Assembly: GCA_017466965.1 (NCBI GenBank)
Contig: JAFTTD010000380.1
Location: 1-11,216, forward strand
Reading direction: 5' to 3'
DNA length: 11,216 nucleotides
Source: Bacteroidaceae bacterium
GTDB taxonomy: Bacteria > Bacteroidota > Bacteroidia > Bacteroidales > Bacteroidaceae
Below, in pieces: positions 1 through 6,688 of this stretch (position 1 is the first letter of the stretch; each line of letters begins with the position of its first letter). Both the position numbers and the translations under genes were made by a program. The notes below the pieces were generated by a model. The model was given only the letters and a program-made list of their open reading frames with translations, was not told the origin of the DNA and did no database searches.

Positions 1-69
1 GTTCTGTGCAACAGCTGTTTGTAAAAATCCTACAAGACTAAAAGCTGCTATTATTATGCTCTTTCTCAT
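1..69 (-). CDS. Partial exported protein, signal peptide only (runs off left edge)
   Basis: An open frame starts with ATG at 69 and runs without a stop to base 1, giving 23 residues: a basic start (MRKS), a hydrophobic core (IIIAAFSLVGFL) and a signal-peptidase-type end TAVA followed by Gln-Asn. This is a typical Bacteroidales signal peptide, so a secreted or periplasmic protein begins here and its mature part lies outside the window. It sits 47 bases downstream of the stop of the DUF4384-like gene on the same strand, with no hairpin or TAnnTTTG promoter visible between them, so it is probably the third gene of the operon that starts near 1785. Its function cannot be told from the signal peptide. 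Confidence 0.75.
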   Translation of the reverse strand, partial: MRKSIIIAAFSLVGFLQTAVAQN

Positions 70-116
70 AATTCCAGATTCTAATTTTGCATAAGAACGT
101 TTGACTTATGCTGTTA

Positions 117-998
117 TTATTTTGGTGAGATAATAATTTCTCTTGTATCTACACTCATCTTCTTGTCGCGTTTACGACATTCAAAAAGCCATTTTTGAAA
201 ATTGTCAAAGTCAAGTTCCCTCGGAAGCTCCAAAGAACCTTCCTTGACGTTTATGTGATGATCCACTGCTTTTGTAAATGGCTTTGGAGAATAGATGATA
301 TATAATTTGTTCATATCTGCAGTTTGTCCGCTGCATGTCAGAACATATTCATCTGTTATTGATTTTAAATCTTTTGGAGCCTTATCTTCAGAAAAGAAAA
401 TGTATTCTTCTCCATGTTCAACAGGCATTTGTCCATCGGGGTCTCCTTGATAAGGGAGCAAACAGAATGCTTCGCTTTCATCTACGAGATATACTGCAAG
501 ATAACCGTCTTTAGGTGATTGAAAATGTAAGAAAATATCATCACCCGCGTTGAAATGATCATCTTCAGATTTTAATGAAGTATTATTCTTTAGGATTTTG
601 GCTTCAAATTCAATAGGTGCGTTGATGATTTCTCTTGCCAATCCTTTAACTCTTGCAGTAATAATTATCATACCGTCAGCAAAGACCGGTTGAGAAAATT
701 CTTCTTTTTGTGTACCTATCCATTCCCCTTTTACATCACTTCCGCCGTATGAAGTTATTTTAGATGATGTTTTTTCGTTTTCCTTCACAATAACACTTGC
801 TGTTGATGAAGTCACGATTGTACCAAATTCTTCAGCAATAGCCTGGATTTTGGCACGTTCCAAGGCTATTCGTTTAGCTTCTGCTACTGAGACATTTTCA
901 GACCCCCTGTAAGTATATTCACCTTCAACAGTAGCTTCTCTTTGGCAGAAAGCTGCCAAAGATAATGCTAAAGCTATCAATGTTAATGTTTTACGCAT
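117..998 (-). CDS. Exported DUF4384-like protein with N-terminal LPP20/FlgT-like region
   Basis: 293 residues from ATG 998. The first 18 or so residues form a signal peptide (MRKTLTLIALALSLAAF), so the product is predicted to be periplasmic or surface-exposed. Residues about 22-120 (EGEYTYRG, then an Ala-rich helix with AEAKRIALERAKIQAIAEEFG) resemble the LPP20/FlgT-N type of fold. Residues about 132-265 look like DUF4384: a strand-rich segment with SPKDGYLAVYLVDE and then LLPYQGDPDGQ near residue 180, the usual 'G-Y-hydrophobic ... L-x-P' pattern. An alternative start at 1019 (MKFIYHNM) overlaps the upstream stop codon as TAATG and would add seven residues; I prefer 998 because it gives a normal-length signal peptide. 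A Cys stands at the end of the signal peptide (AAFC then Gln) where relatives usually have Ala; Phe before it does not fit a lipobox. DUF4384 is commonly found fused to or beside caspase-like domains, which fits this locus. The family assignment is by eye. Confidence 0.7.
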   Translation of the reverse strand: MRKTLTLIALALSLAAFCQREATVEGEYTYRGSENVSVAEAKRIALERAKIQAIAEEFGTIVTSSTASVIVKENEKTSSKITSYGGSDVKGEWIGTQKEEFSQPVFADGMIIITARVKGLAREIINAPIEFEAKILKNNTSLKSEDDHFNAGDDIFLHFQSPKDGYLAVYLVDESEAFCLLPYQGDPDGQMPVEHGEEYIFFSEDKAPKDLKSITDEYVLTCSGQTADMNKLYIIYSPKPFTKAVDHHINVKEGSLELPRELDFDNFQKWLFECRKRDKKMSVDTREIIISPK

Positions 999-1018
999 AT
1001 TATGATAAATAAATTTCA

Positions 1019-1699
1019 TTATTTGACCCAAAGTACGTTGTCAAGTTCCTTGCTGAGCTCTTTGCCTTCTTTGATAAGTTCTTTAGTAAGCATATCTCTA
1101 ACTTGCTTCTTTGCAAGGTCACCGCTGTAAGCAAGACGCACCAATACTTCTTTCTTTCCGCCAGGGAGGTCTCTGTAAGCTTCTACAACTGTTAGAGTGC
1201 GGCCTATGCTCTGAGAAATGAGAGCTTTGTTTGCCATAACTGTTTTTGTTACAGAAGCAGCTTCGCCTTCGCCAAGTTGTGCGTTAGAGACATTGCTCTC
1301 AATAAGTGAAGTTGTTTCTTGCTGTATTCTTGAAGCAAGGTCTTGCATAGCGAGATTTGAAGCTTCTATTTTTGCTCCATCATAGTTTGAACCAGAGCTT
1401 GATGCTGAGCCAAGAATGAATTTTGGATATAAGTCATCTGTATATTCATTTTGCATTTTGTACGAGCGGTCAAGTTGCTTTTCCAATGGGAGAGCACCTG
1501 GCATAGCTTTCCAACCTTCTTTTGAAAGGCGTTTAGCTTCCTTGCGTGCATCCTTAGACGCTTTTACGTCAAGCTGCTTTGCTGAATACTTGAGTATTTC
1601 TTTACGTTCTTTGTAGATTTCCTTTGCAGTCTTTTCCTGTGCAAATGTTGTTGTGCTTGCTAAAAATGCAGCTACAGCAACCAATAAAAGTTTCTTCAT
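1019..1699 (-). CDS. Small exported LPP20-like protein
   Basis: 226 residues from ATG 1699 (MKKLLLVAVAAF), which gives a clean signal peptide with likely cleavage after TTTFA and before Gln21. A more upstream in-frame ATG at 1726 would put nine polar residues before it and is less likely. Residues 22-75 are highly charged and helical (many KE, RK and DARKEAKRL). Residues about 85-200 carry a YPKFILGSASSSGSNY segment followed by an Ala-rich helix, EASNLAMQDLASRIQQ, and a final strand/helix with EVLVRLAYS; this order resembles LPP20-family lipoproteins, although no lipobox Cys is present. It is first in a likely operon: its own promoter lies near 1785 and its stop overlaps a possible start of the next gene (TAATG at 1021-1017). 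Similarity to LPP20 is a judgement from pattern, and no catalytic motif is visible, so a structural or binding role is more likely than an enzymatic one. Confidence 0.7.
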   Translation of the reverse strand: MKKLLLVAVAAFLASTTTFAQEKTAKEIYKERKEILKYSAKQLDVKASKDARKEAKRLSKEGWKAMPGALPLEKQLDRSYKMQNEYTDDLYPKFILGSASSSGSNYDGAKIEASNLAMQDLASRIQQETTSLIESNVSNAQLGEGEAASVTKTVMANKALISQSIGRTLTVVEAYRDLPGGKKEVLVRLAYSGDLAKKQVRDMLTKELIKEGKELSKELDNVLWVK

Positions 1700-1784
1700 A
1701 AAATTAAAATTTAAATGATTATACATAGTTATTATCTGATTCCCTGACTAAAAAACAATCATCCCCGCAGTCTTTGTGATGTTG

Positions 1785-1814
1785 CAAATATAGATAATTA
1801 TTTGTTTTGTCAGA
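1785..1814 (-). promoter_or_regulatory. Likely promoter of the LPP20-like/DUF4384 operon
   Basis: On the minus strand TATATTTG (1792-1785) matches the Bacteroidetes -7 consensus TAnnTTTG exactly. Upstream, after 18 bases, is TCTG (1814-1811), a one-mismatch version of the -33 element TTTG at slightly short spacing. Transcription would start near 1778, leaving a leader of roughly 80 bases before the ATG at 1699. The promoter lies in the 135-base gap after the caspase gene, so the downstream genes can be transcribed independently of it. Confidence 0.5.
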
Positions 1815-1834
1815 AAAACTATCAACTTTTTTCT
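1812..1834 (-). terminator. Weak A/U hairpin directly after the caspase gene
   Basis: AGAAAAA (1834-1828) and TTTTTCT (1818-1812) form a 7-bp stem with a 9-base loop immediately after the TAA stop at 1837-1835. The U-rich 3' arm could act as a weak terminator, but the stem is almost all A-U, so read-through into the next operon is quite possible. It overlaps the candidate -33 element of the following promoter. Confidence 0.25.
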
Positions 1835-4384
1835 TTATTTTTCTCTATCAAGCTGCCATTTTTCCCATACACCTGCGAGATTTGCTGAACTTGTGACAGT
1901 TGGGTTCTGAGGCTTGCTGTTTATCTTAAGGCTGTTCTGCGATACATTTTTTGTGATGTATTCAGCAAGTTCTTCGTATGATGCACGTCCTTTTGTTTCC
2001 TGAAGTTTCTTTAAGAGGAAGTATGTGAACATTCCGTGCTTTTGGTTTTCGTATGGATATGCTGTTTCATCTCCGGTACATGCTGTGAACACTACCATAT
2101 TCCCTTTCGGAGCTTCCTTCTTTGCCTTGATAGCAACACCACGTGCAGCGGTATCCATCAAATCTCCGTCTCTTTGAGCACCGCTAAAGCAGGCATCAAT
2201 GAACACTGTAACCGATTTTGATGGGAGTTCGCCAAGTTGTGCATAAAGATTAGATAGTTTGTAACATGTGCTAAGAGACTTAGGGTATGCGTCAACTGGC
2301 AATAAATAAGCTTCACCTGTATTCTGGTCTGGAAGTCCATGACCTGAGTAGTAAACGATGACTCTTGCTTCACCGGCACGTGATGCAATAAAGTTCTTCA
2401 CCATGTCTATTTTGGCCGCCATGTCACCGAATGATGCGTTTTCCTGCATAAATATATTAGTGCCAGGAATACCGAGTGCTTTAATGCAATAGTTGAAGAA
2501 TGAGCTACCGTCATTCTTTGCGTATGCAACAGCTCCTGTGTTCTTGTAGTCTTCATTGCAAATGATAAGTGCGCAAGTGTTGTCGTTGACTCTGCTTGTT
2601 TCAGGTATTTTCAGGTCAACGTCAGATTCTCCAACTACGACAGTTGTAGTCACATCTTTTCCGCCTTTGTTGATAAGTCCTCCAAGCGATGCAATGTCGC
2701 CTGCTTCAACATCATCGAACTGCACAGTAACTTTTGCTTGTCCGTAGCTCAGGTCTTTTCTTGCATCATAGATGTATGACGAACCATTACCAAGTGTGAA
2801 TATTACTTCAGACAGCACCATCTTTCCATCTTTGTCAATGGCAAATTTCGGATTGTCGGTTGTAACGCTGTGCCACTGCTGCTGGAACTTTCTTGCTTCA
2901 TCGTTGGCTCTTGGAACCTGAAGGTAGATGTCACCTTGTTTTGTCTGAATCTTGTATGTTTCGTGGTCGGCGTCGTATGGCTTAAGTGTAATGTTCTTCA
3001 AGTCATATCTGTTACCGTATTTTGCTATAAATTCCTCTTCAAGTGTTTTGCGCTTTGCTACAATTCGTTCTGCGCGTGACTCTGAGTTTACGCGTTTCTT
3101 AAATTCTTCTGTAGTTTCGTATGTGTCTTTTTTTGCCCATTTTTCAATGTCTTCGTTGATAAGCGGTACAGCCCATTCATTGAAATTAGGGATGGTCATA
3201 TCTTGGGTATCGCTACTTGCGAGCGTGAAATCTGTATTGTTCATCTGTGCTTTTACGCGGTTAGCCTGACTTTCGTTGCCCAAGTTCATGTATGCGTCAG
3301 CAAGTGCAGTAAGATATTTTGTGTTGTTCTTGACCGAAGCGGCAATTTTTTCTAACAAAGGCACAGCAAGATTAAGGTTCTTATGTGCTTCATCGCGCAG
3401 TCCCTTTATCTTTTGGCCTGCTTCGCTCTTGTTCTTCTCGTTAGGCAGATTCTCTGCAAGGCGGTTGCTTTCATTTATGAATGTTCCACCTATATTATAA
3501 TAGCACAGAGCTTGTTTCTCGATAAGCTGCAAACTGTTAGGGTCAGCCTGTAGTAATGTGTTGTATATGTTCAATGCGTCAAGATACATTCCTTCAGAAT
3601 CAAATATGATTGCCTTTCTGAACAGAAGTTCCGGGTCGTTAGGAGTGATAGCGATTGCTCTGTCAAGATATTCTTTGGCTTTAGCCGTGTTGTTGCTTCT
3701 TGAATATGTGTTTATAGCCAAACGCAGCATCATGTTGTTGTTTGGGTAGTTCATGAGGCCTTCTTCAAGAATTTTTTCTTCTCTGTCATACTCTTCAAGG
3801 TATTCCAATGCCTGAGCCATGAATGAGTAGCATGTTTCCTGTCTGTGCTTCTCGCCAAGGTCCAAATATTCCTGGAAGAATGTTACTGCTTCTTCCAGCT
3901 CCATGGCGTTGTATGCCTCTGTTGCAGCAAACAGAACCAATGTAGGATAGTTGGAGCTTCTCATGAATCGTTCTCCTGCGAACATTGGCATGTGTGGTAT
4001 GTTCAGGAAGCACTTTATGTATTCGTAAGCAGTCTTTTGGTCATTGGCTTGCGAATAGTGTATTCCTGCTTCTTCCATGAATGGGTGAATCTTGCGTATT
4101 TTTTCTTTAATTGCAGCTTTCCTTGTTTCATCAGCAGGTTCTATGCTTTTGAAGTAGTTCTTGAATGTTTCCATAAGTCCGCTATACATCAGGTTCTTGT
4201 CTGATGCAGGATTGGTTTGCATTCTGAAGAACTCAAGGAATCCGTTTTCTGCCGCATTGAATATAGAGTCTTCAGGAGAAATTCGGATACTGTCCGTTAT
4301 TTCCTCTGACGAAGTCGTAATGTCTTGTGCGGAAGCGTAATAAGTTGTAAGTCCAAGAAAAAATGCTATGATTATACGTTTCAT
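1835..4384 (-). CDS. Exported TPR protein with C-terminal caspase-like (C14) peptidase domain
   Basis: 849 residues from ATG 4384. This start gives a signal peptide MKRIIIAFFLGLTTYYASA cut before Gln20; the frame stays open back to 4510, but that stretch is untranslatable-looking A/T leader. The order is signal peptide (1-19); helical TPR-like repeats (about 150-375, for example AYEYIK, TPNDPELLFRKA, ALADAYMNLGNES); a middle module (about 405-541) that recurs in the neighbouring OMP; a strand-rich linker; and a caspase-hemoglobinase fold domain (about 600-825). The catalytic dyad is visible: His682 in VIVYYSGHG and Cys732 in VFIDACFSG, 50 residues apart as usual for C14. The Asp two residues before Cys732 is the metacaspase/paracaspase-type arrangement, which in characterised members goes with cleavage after Arg or Lys; the specificity here is inferred. 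The segment after the Cys (about 748-760) is rich in Arg and Lys and could be an autocleavage linker. It is predicted to act outside the cytoplasm, with TPRs for partner binding. The substrate is unknown. Confidence 0.9.
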   Translation of the reverse strand: MKRIIIAFFLGLTTYYASAQDITTSSEEITDSIRISPEDSIFNAAENGFLEFFRMQTNPASDKNLMYSGLMETFKNYFKSIEPADETRKAAIKEKIRKIHPFMEEAGIHYSQANDQKTAYEYIKCFLNIPHMPMFAGERFMRSSNYPTLVLFAATEAYNAMELEEAVTFFQEYLDLGEKHRQETCYSFMAQALEYLEEYDREEKILEEGLMNYPNNNMMLRLAINTYSRSNNTAKAKEYLDRAIAITPNDPELLFRKAIIFDSEGMYLDALNIYNTLLQADPNSLQLIEKQALCYYNIGGTFINESNRLAENLPNEKNKSEAGQKIKGLRDEAHKNLNLAVPLLEKIAASVKNNTKYLTALADAYMNLGNESQANRVKAQMNNTDFTLASSDTQDMTIPNFNEWAVPLINEDIEKWAKKDTYETTEEFKKRVNSESRAERIVAKRKTLEEEFIAKYGNRYDLKNITLKPYDADHETYKIQTKQGDIYLQVPRANDEARKFQQQWHSVTTDNPKFAIDKDGKMVLSEVIFTLGNGSSYIYDARKDLSYGQAKVTVQFDDVEAGDIASLGGLINKGGKDVTTTVVVGESDVDLKIPETSRVNDNTCALIICNEDYKNTGAVAYAKNDGSSFFNYCIKALGIPGTNIFMQENASFGDMAAKIDMVKNFIASRAGEARVIVYYSGHGLPDQNTGEAYLLPVDAYPKSLSTCYKLSNLYAQLGELPSKSVTVFIDACFSGAQRDGDLMDTAARGVAIKAKKEAPKGNMVVFTACTGDETAYPYENQKHGMFTYFLLKKLQETKGRASYEELAEYITKNVSQNSLKINSKPQNPTVTSSANLAGVWEKWQLDREK

Positions 4385-4497
4385 GTCCGATATAGATATA
4401 AAATGATAAAATAGATATTTACTTATTATAATTAGAGTTGTGGTTGTCCCCTTTAAATAAATAATGTATAAATATGTATTTGTATTGTTAAATGAAT

Positions 4498-4535
4498 GCC
4501 GTCTTCTCACTCGTCTTAAAGGGTGAGAAGACGGC
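4498..4535 (-). terminator. Strong hairpin between the OMP gene and the caspase gene
   Basis: A perfect 13-bp inverted repeat (GTGAGAAGACGGC on the plus strand at 4523-4535 and its complement at 4498-4510) encloses a 12-base loop, starting 21 bases beyond the OMP stop codon. On the minus strand it is followed by ATTCATTTAACAATA, so the U-tract is poor. It most likely ends or protects the 3' end of the OMP transcript and implies that the caspase gene either has its own promoter in 4385-4497 or receives only partial read-through. No exact TAnnTTTG element is visible in that stretch. Confidence 0.65.
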
Positions 4536-4555
4536 AGCGGTTTTATGGATTGTTA

Positions 4556-6334
4556 TTAGAATGCGTCGTAGAAGAGGAAGTCAACCTTCACACGGCGGTG
4601 CTCTGAACCAACTTCTGGAGAAACTTCAATGTTGTATTCGTTAGTAGTCTTCATCTGGTTCAAGCCTTTGAGGTTCTTGTAAATGTAGTCCTTAACGCTG
4701 ACAGCACGAACAAGAGAGAGCTGCTCGTTGTTTGTGATGCCGTCCTTCTTTGTAACTGTAAGCTTCTGCTTCTTTCCGTTCACTGTCACATCCTGAGCGT
4801 TGATGTCGCCATACTTGCCGTTGTAGCTGATAACGCCGTGGATAGGCATTGCGTCTGCTGTTCCTGTGAATGAAATCTTGCAAGCCTTGCCAGCCTTAAC
4901 ATACTGAGCGAAGTCTGTTTCAAATGCTTTCTTGATGATGTTCATCATTGCTACAGAAGCCTTTGAACCTTCAGCGTTGTATTTACCTGGAGCGAAGTCG
5001 TCTGTTGCGCTGAATCCGTCCTTAACAGTGTATTTGTAGCTGATCTTGTAGTCAATCTTGTTGTTAGCAGCTGGTATAGCCTCAGTTGAAACAGATATAG
5101 TTGTGTTTTCAGAGAGGATGTCGTCATCCATAGCCTTCTGAACAGCGTCAGTCTTAATCTTCTCAAGTCTCATGCTGTTAGCGATGTTCTCATGAACAAC
5201 TGAAAGTGGAAGGAATCCTTCTGAAGAACTTGCAAGTTCAACATCCTTTCCTGCAAGGTTGTTATAAACGTATGTCTTTGAGTTGTTGCCGTTGAGGACC
5301 TCTGTATAGAGCACTTCGAACTTGTCGTTCTTATTAAGTCCATATACTGTGTTGCTGAACTTAATGTCGTCTGCAGTCTTGAATGCGCTTACGTCTTCCT
5401 TAGGCACGTTGAGTGTGATTGAAGGCATTGTGTTGAAATCGACAGTGAGGAGTTCCTTGCCTGTGTTGTACTTTCCGAGTGTAACCTGTGATTCGCCGAT
5501 TTTGTTACCTGCCATTTCTGTAGAAACTTCTTTCTCGAACTGAAGACGGAGAGAAGCGATAGAGTCAGAGTTTGTACGGAGCTGGTATGCTTCCTTTGAC
5601 TCGCCTTCAAGGCGCTTCATCCAGTTGTTGATACGGCTCTGAACACCCTGCTGCATCTGCTCGTAGAGTGAGAGAGGCTTAGCTGGAACTGGCTCAACAT
5701 AGTCTGGAGTCTTTGAATAACCAAAGTTATAAGCAAGACCTACCTTCAATGAACCCATCCAGTCGTCTGAATTGCTCAGCTTGCCGTTGAATTTGTCTGA
5801 CATGTTGTCAAGGTCAGCTTCCAATGAAACGCTGAGAGCCTTAGCCAATTTATATTCAGCTATTGCACCTACGCGGAAGTTGTGTCCCCATATTTCGTCA
5901 AGATTGCTTGGTGCCCAATCTTTGTCCCATGAGTAGTTCAAGCCGACACCACCGAGGAGGTAAACGTTGAAACGGTTGTTTCTGTTCTTTGAGAATAGGT
6001 TTGAAAGATTCAGGAGCAAGTCAACATTTGTGTTGATGTATTTCATGTCCTTTTCGCCTATCTTCTCACAGATAGTGTGAAGGTTTGCTCCTGTAACACC
6101 GATACGTGCACCAACTACAGAACTGAAGTTGTATCCTAAATTCACTCCTAAAGATGGAGAAAGAAGGTGCTCGAAACAACCAGGAGTGAACAATTTTTGT
6201 GCGCCTCCCTGTACTTGAACGTAGCCATAAGGGAAGAAATTCTTGCCTTTTTCTGAACTGTCAGTCTGTGCGTTTACTGCTATAGGAGCAAGCAACATTG
6301 ACAGTCCAAGCAATGCTTTTGTAGAAATTTTCAT
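4556..6334 (-). CDS. Outer-membrane beta-barrel protein with OmpA-like C-terminal domain
   Basis: 592 residues from ATG 6334. Residues 1-22 are a signal peptide ending VNA before Gln23. Residues about 25-207 have the alternating strand pattern of a small outer-membrane barrel (GYVQVQGG, SLGVNLGYNF, VYLLGGVGLNYSW, GSLKVGLAYNFGYS). After a proline-rich hinge (YVEPVPAKP) comes a middle module (about 228-359) that matches one in the caspase protein. The C-terminal region (about 480-592) resembles an OmpA peptidoglycan-binding domain: GTAD with Asp494, then NNEQLSLVRAVSVKDY with Arg543, the Asp and Arg that contact diaminopimelate in known OmpA domains. They are 49 residues apart here instead of about 15, so an insertion is present. 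The expected role is to link the outer membrane to the cell wall and perhaps to present the middle module in the periplasm. A strong promoter precedes it and a hairpin follows it. Peptidoglycan binding is inferred. Confidence 0.8.
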   Translation of the reverse strand: MKISTKALLGLSMLLAPIAVNAQTDSSEKGKNFFPYGYVQVQGGAQKLFTPGCFEHLLSPSLGVNLGYNFSSVVGARIGVTGANLHTICEKIGEKDMKYINTNVDLLLNLSNLFSKNRNNRFNVYLLGGVGLNYSWDKDWAPSNLDEIWGHNFRVGAIAEYKLAKALSVSLEADLDNMSDKFNGKLSNSDDWMGSLKVGLAYNFGYSKTPDYVEPVPAKPLSLYEQMQQGVQSRINNWMKRLEGESKEAYQLRTNSDSIASLRLQFEKEVSTEMAGNKIGESQVTLGKYNTGKELLTVDFNTMPSITLNVPKEDVSAFKTADDIKFSNTVYGLNKNDKFEVLYTEVLNGNNSKTYVYNNLAGKDVELASSSEGFLPLSVVHENIANSMRLEKIKTDAVQKAMDDDILSENTTISVSTEAIPAANNKIDYKISYKYTVKDGFSATDDFAPGKYNAEGSKASVAMMNIIKKAFETDFAQYVKAGKACKISFTGTADAMPIHGVISYNGKYGDINAQDVTVNGKKQKLTVTKKDGITNNEQLSLVRAVSVKDYIYKNLKGLNQMKTTNEYNIEVSPEVGSEHRRVKVDFLFYDAF

Positions 6335-6390
6335 GATTATAAATGTTTTATGATAAAATAATATATTCTATTTTAATTCTTTTTAATGTG

Positions 6391-6422
6391 CAAAAATATG
6401 TATTTTTTCTCAAAGAATCAAA
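6391..6422 (-). promoter_or_regulatory. Promoter of the outer-membrane protein gene
   Basis: On the minus strand TTTG (6422-6419), 20 bases and TATTTTTG (6398-6391) match the Bacteroidetes housekeeping promoter (-33 TTTG, -7 TAnnTTTG) exactly in both elements and at normal spacing. Transcription would start around 6385, leaving an A/T-rich leader of about 50 bases before the ATG at 6334. This is the best promoter match in the window. Confidence 0.75.
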
Positions 6423-6464
6423 AAAGATTGTAATAATATTTATTTTTTTTGTTGTTGTGATACA

Positions 6465-6483
6465 CCTATTTTATAAATATAGG
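6465..6483. promoter_or_regulatory. Imperfect palindrome upstream of the OMP promoter
   Basis: CCTAT (6465-6469) and ATAGG (6479-6483) are inverted around an A/T core (TTTATAAAT), about 43 bases upstream of the -33 element of the OMP promoter. It could be an operator for a dimeric regulator, but a short A/T-rich palindrome like this can arise by chance. Confidence 0.2.
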
Positions 6484-6497
6484 CGGTTTTGAGGGGA

Positions 6498-6593
6498 AAG
6501 TTAAGGAGTTAAGTGTTTAATTATGAATTATGATAGCCTACCTTATAACCTCATAACAATGGAGTTCAGAAGTTCAGGAGTTCAGGAGTTCAG
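6498..6593. repeat. 8-bp tandem repeat, GAGTTCAG type
   Basis: Four contiguous 8-bp units lie at 6562-6593: GAGTTCAG, AAGTTCAG, GAGTTCAG, GAGTTCAG. A related pair, AGTTAAGG and AGTTAAGT, lies at about 6498-6513. The 8-bp period rules out a coding explanation, and no open frame spans it. It may be a slippage-prone tract that varies in copy number. Confidence 0.75.
6536..6557. repeat. Direct repeat copy 1 (GCCTACCTTATAACCTCATAAC)
   Basis: This 22-base stretch shares the 18-mer ACCTTATAACCTCATAAC exactly with 6627-6644, and both copies are preceded by GCCTACCTTA. The two copies flank the GAGTTCAG tandem array. Confidence 0.7.
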
Positions 6594-6614
6594 ACGATAC
6601 CATTGGACGTTATT

Positions 6615-6657
6615 GCCTACCTTAAAACCTTATAACCTCATAACCTAACAACCTCAA
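6615..6657. repeat. Direct repeat copy 2, expanded (AACCTnAT units)
   Basis: It begins GCCTACCTTA like copy 1, then runs through several AACCT-type units (AAAACCTTATAACCTCATAACCTAACAACCTCAA), including the exact shared 18-mer at 6627-6644. The extra units relative to copy 1 suggest growth by slippage. Confidence 0.7.
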
Positions 6658-6688
6658 ATGAAAATGATGCTCAGAAATTAGAAATGCA

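Noticed and set aside
3845..4204. Open frame of 119 codons on the plus strand inside the caspase gene
   Set aside because: It lies fully antisense to a well-supported protein and its translation is rich in Cys and Phe with no domain pattern, as expected of a shadow frame.
4385..4510. Longer N-terminus of the caspase protein from ATG 4510
   Set aside because: It would put 42 low-complexity residues, encoded by the leader and the terminator arm, before a perfect signal peptide at 4384.
1..6334. Polysaccharide utilisation (SusC/SusD) locus
   Set aside because: No TonB-dependent receptor, SusD-like lipoprotein or glycosidase is present; the barrel protein is small and OmpA-linked.
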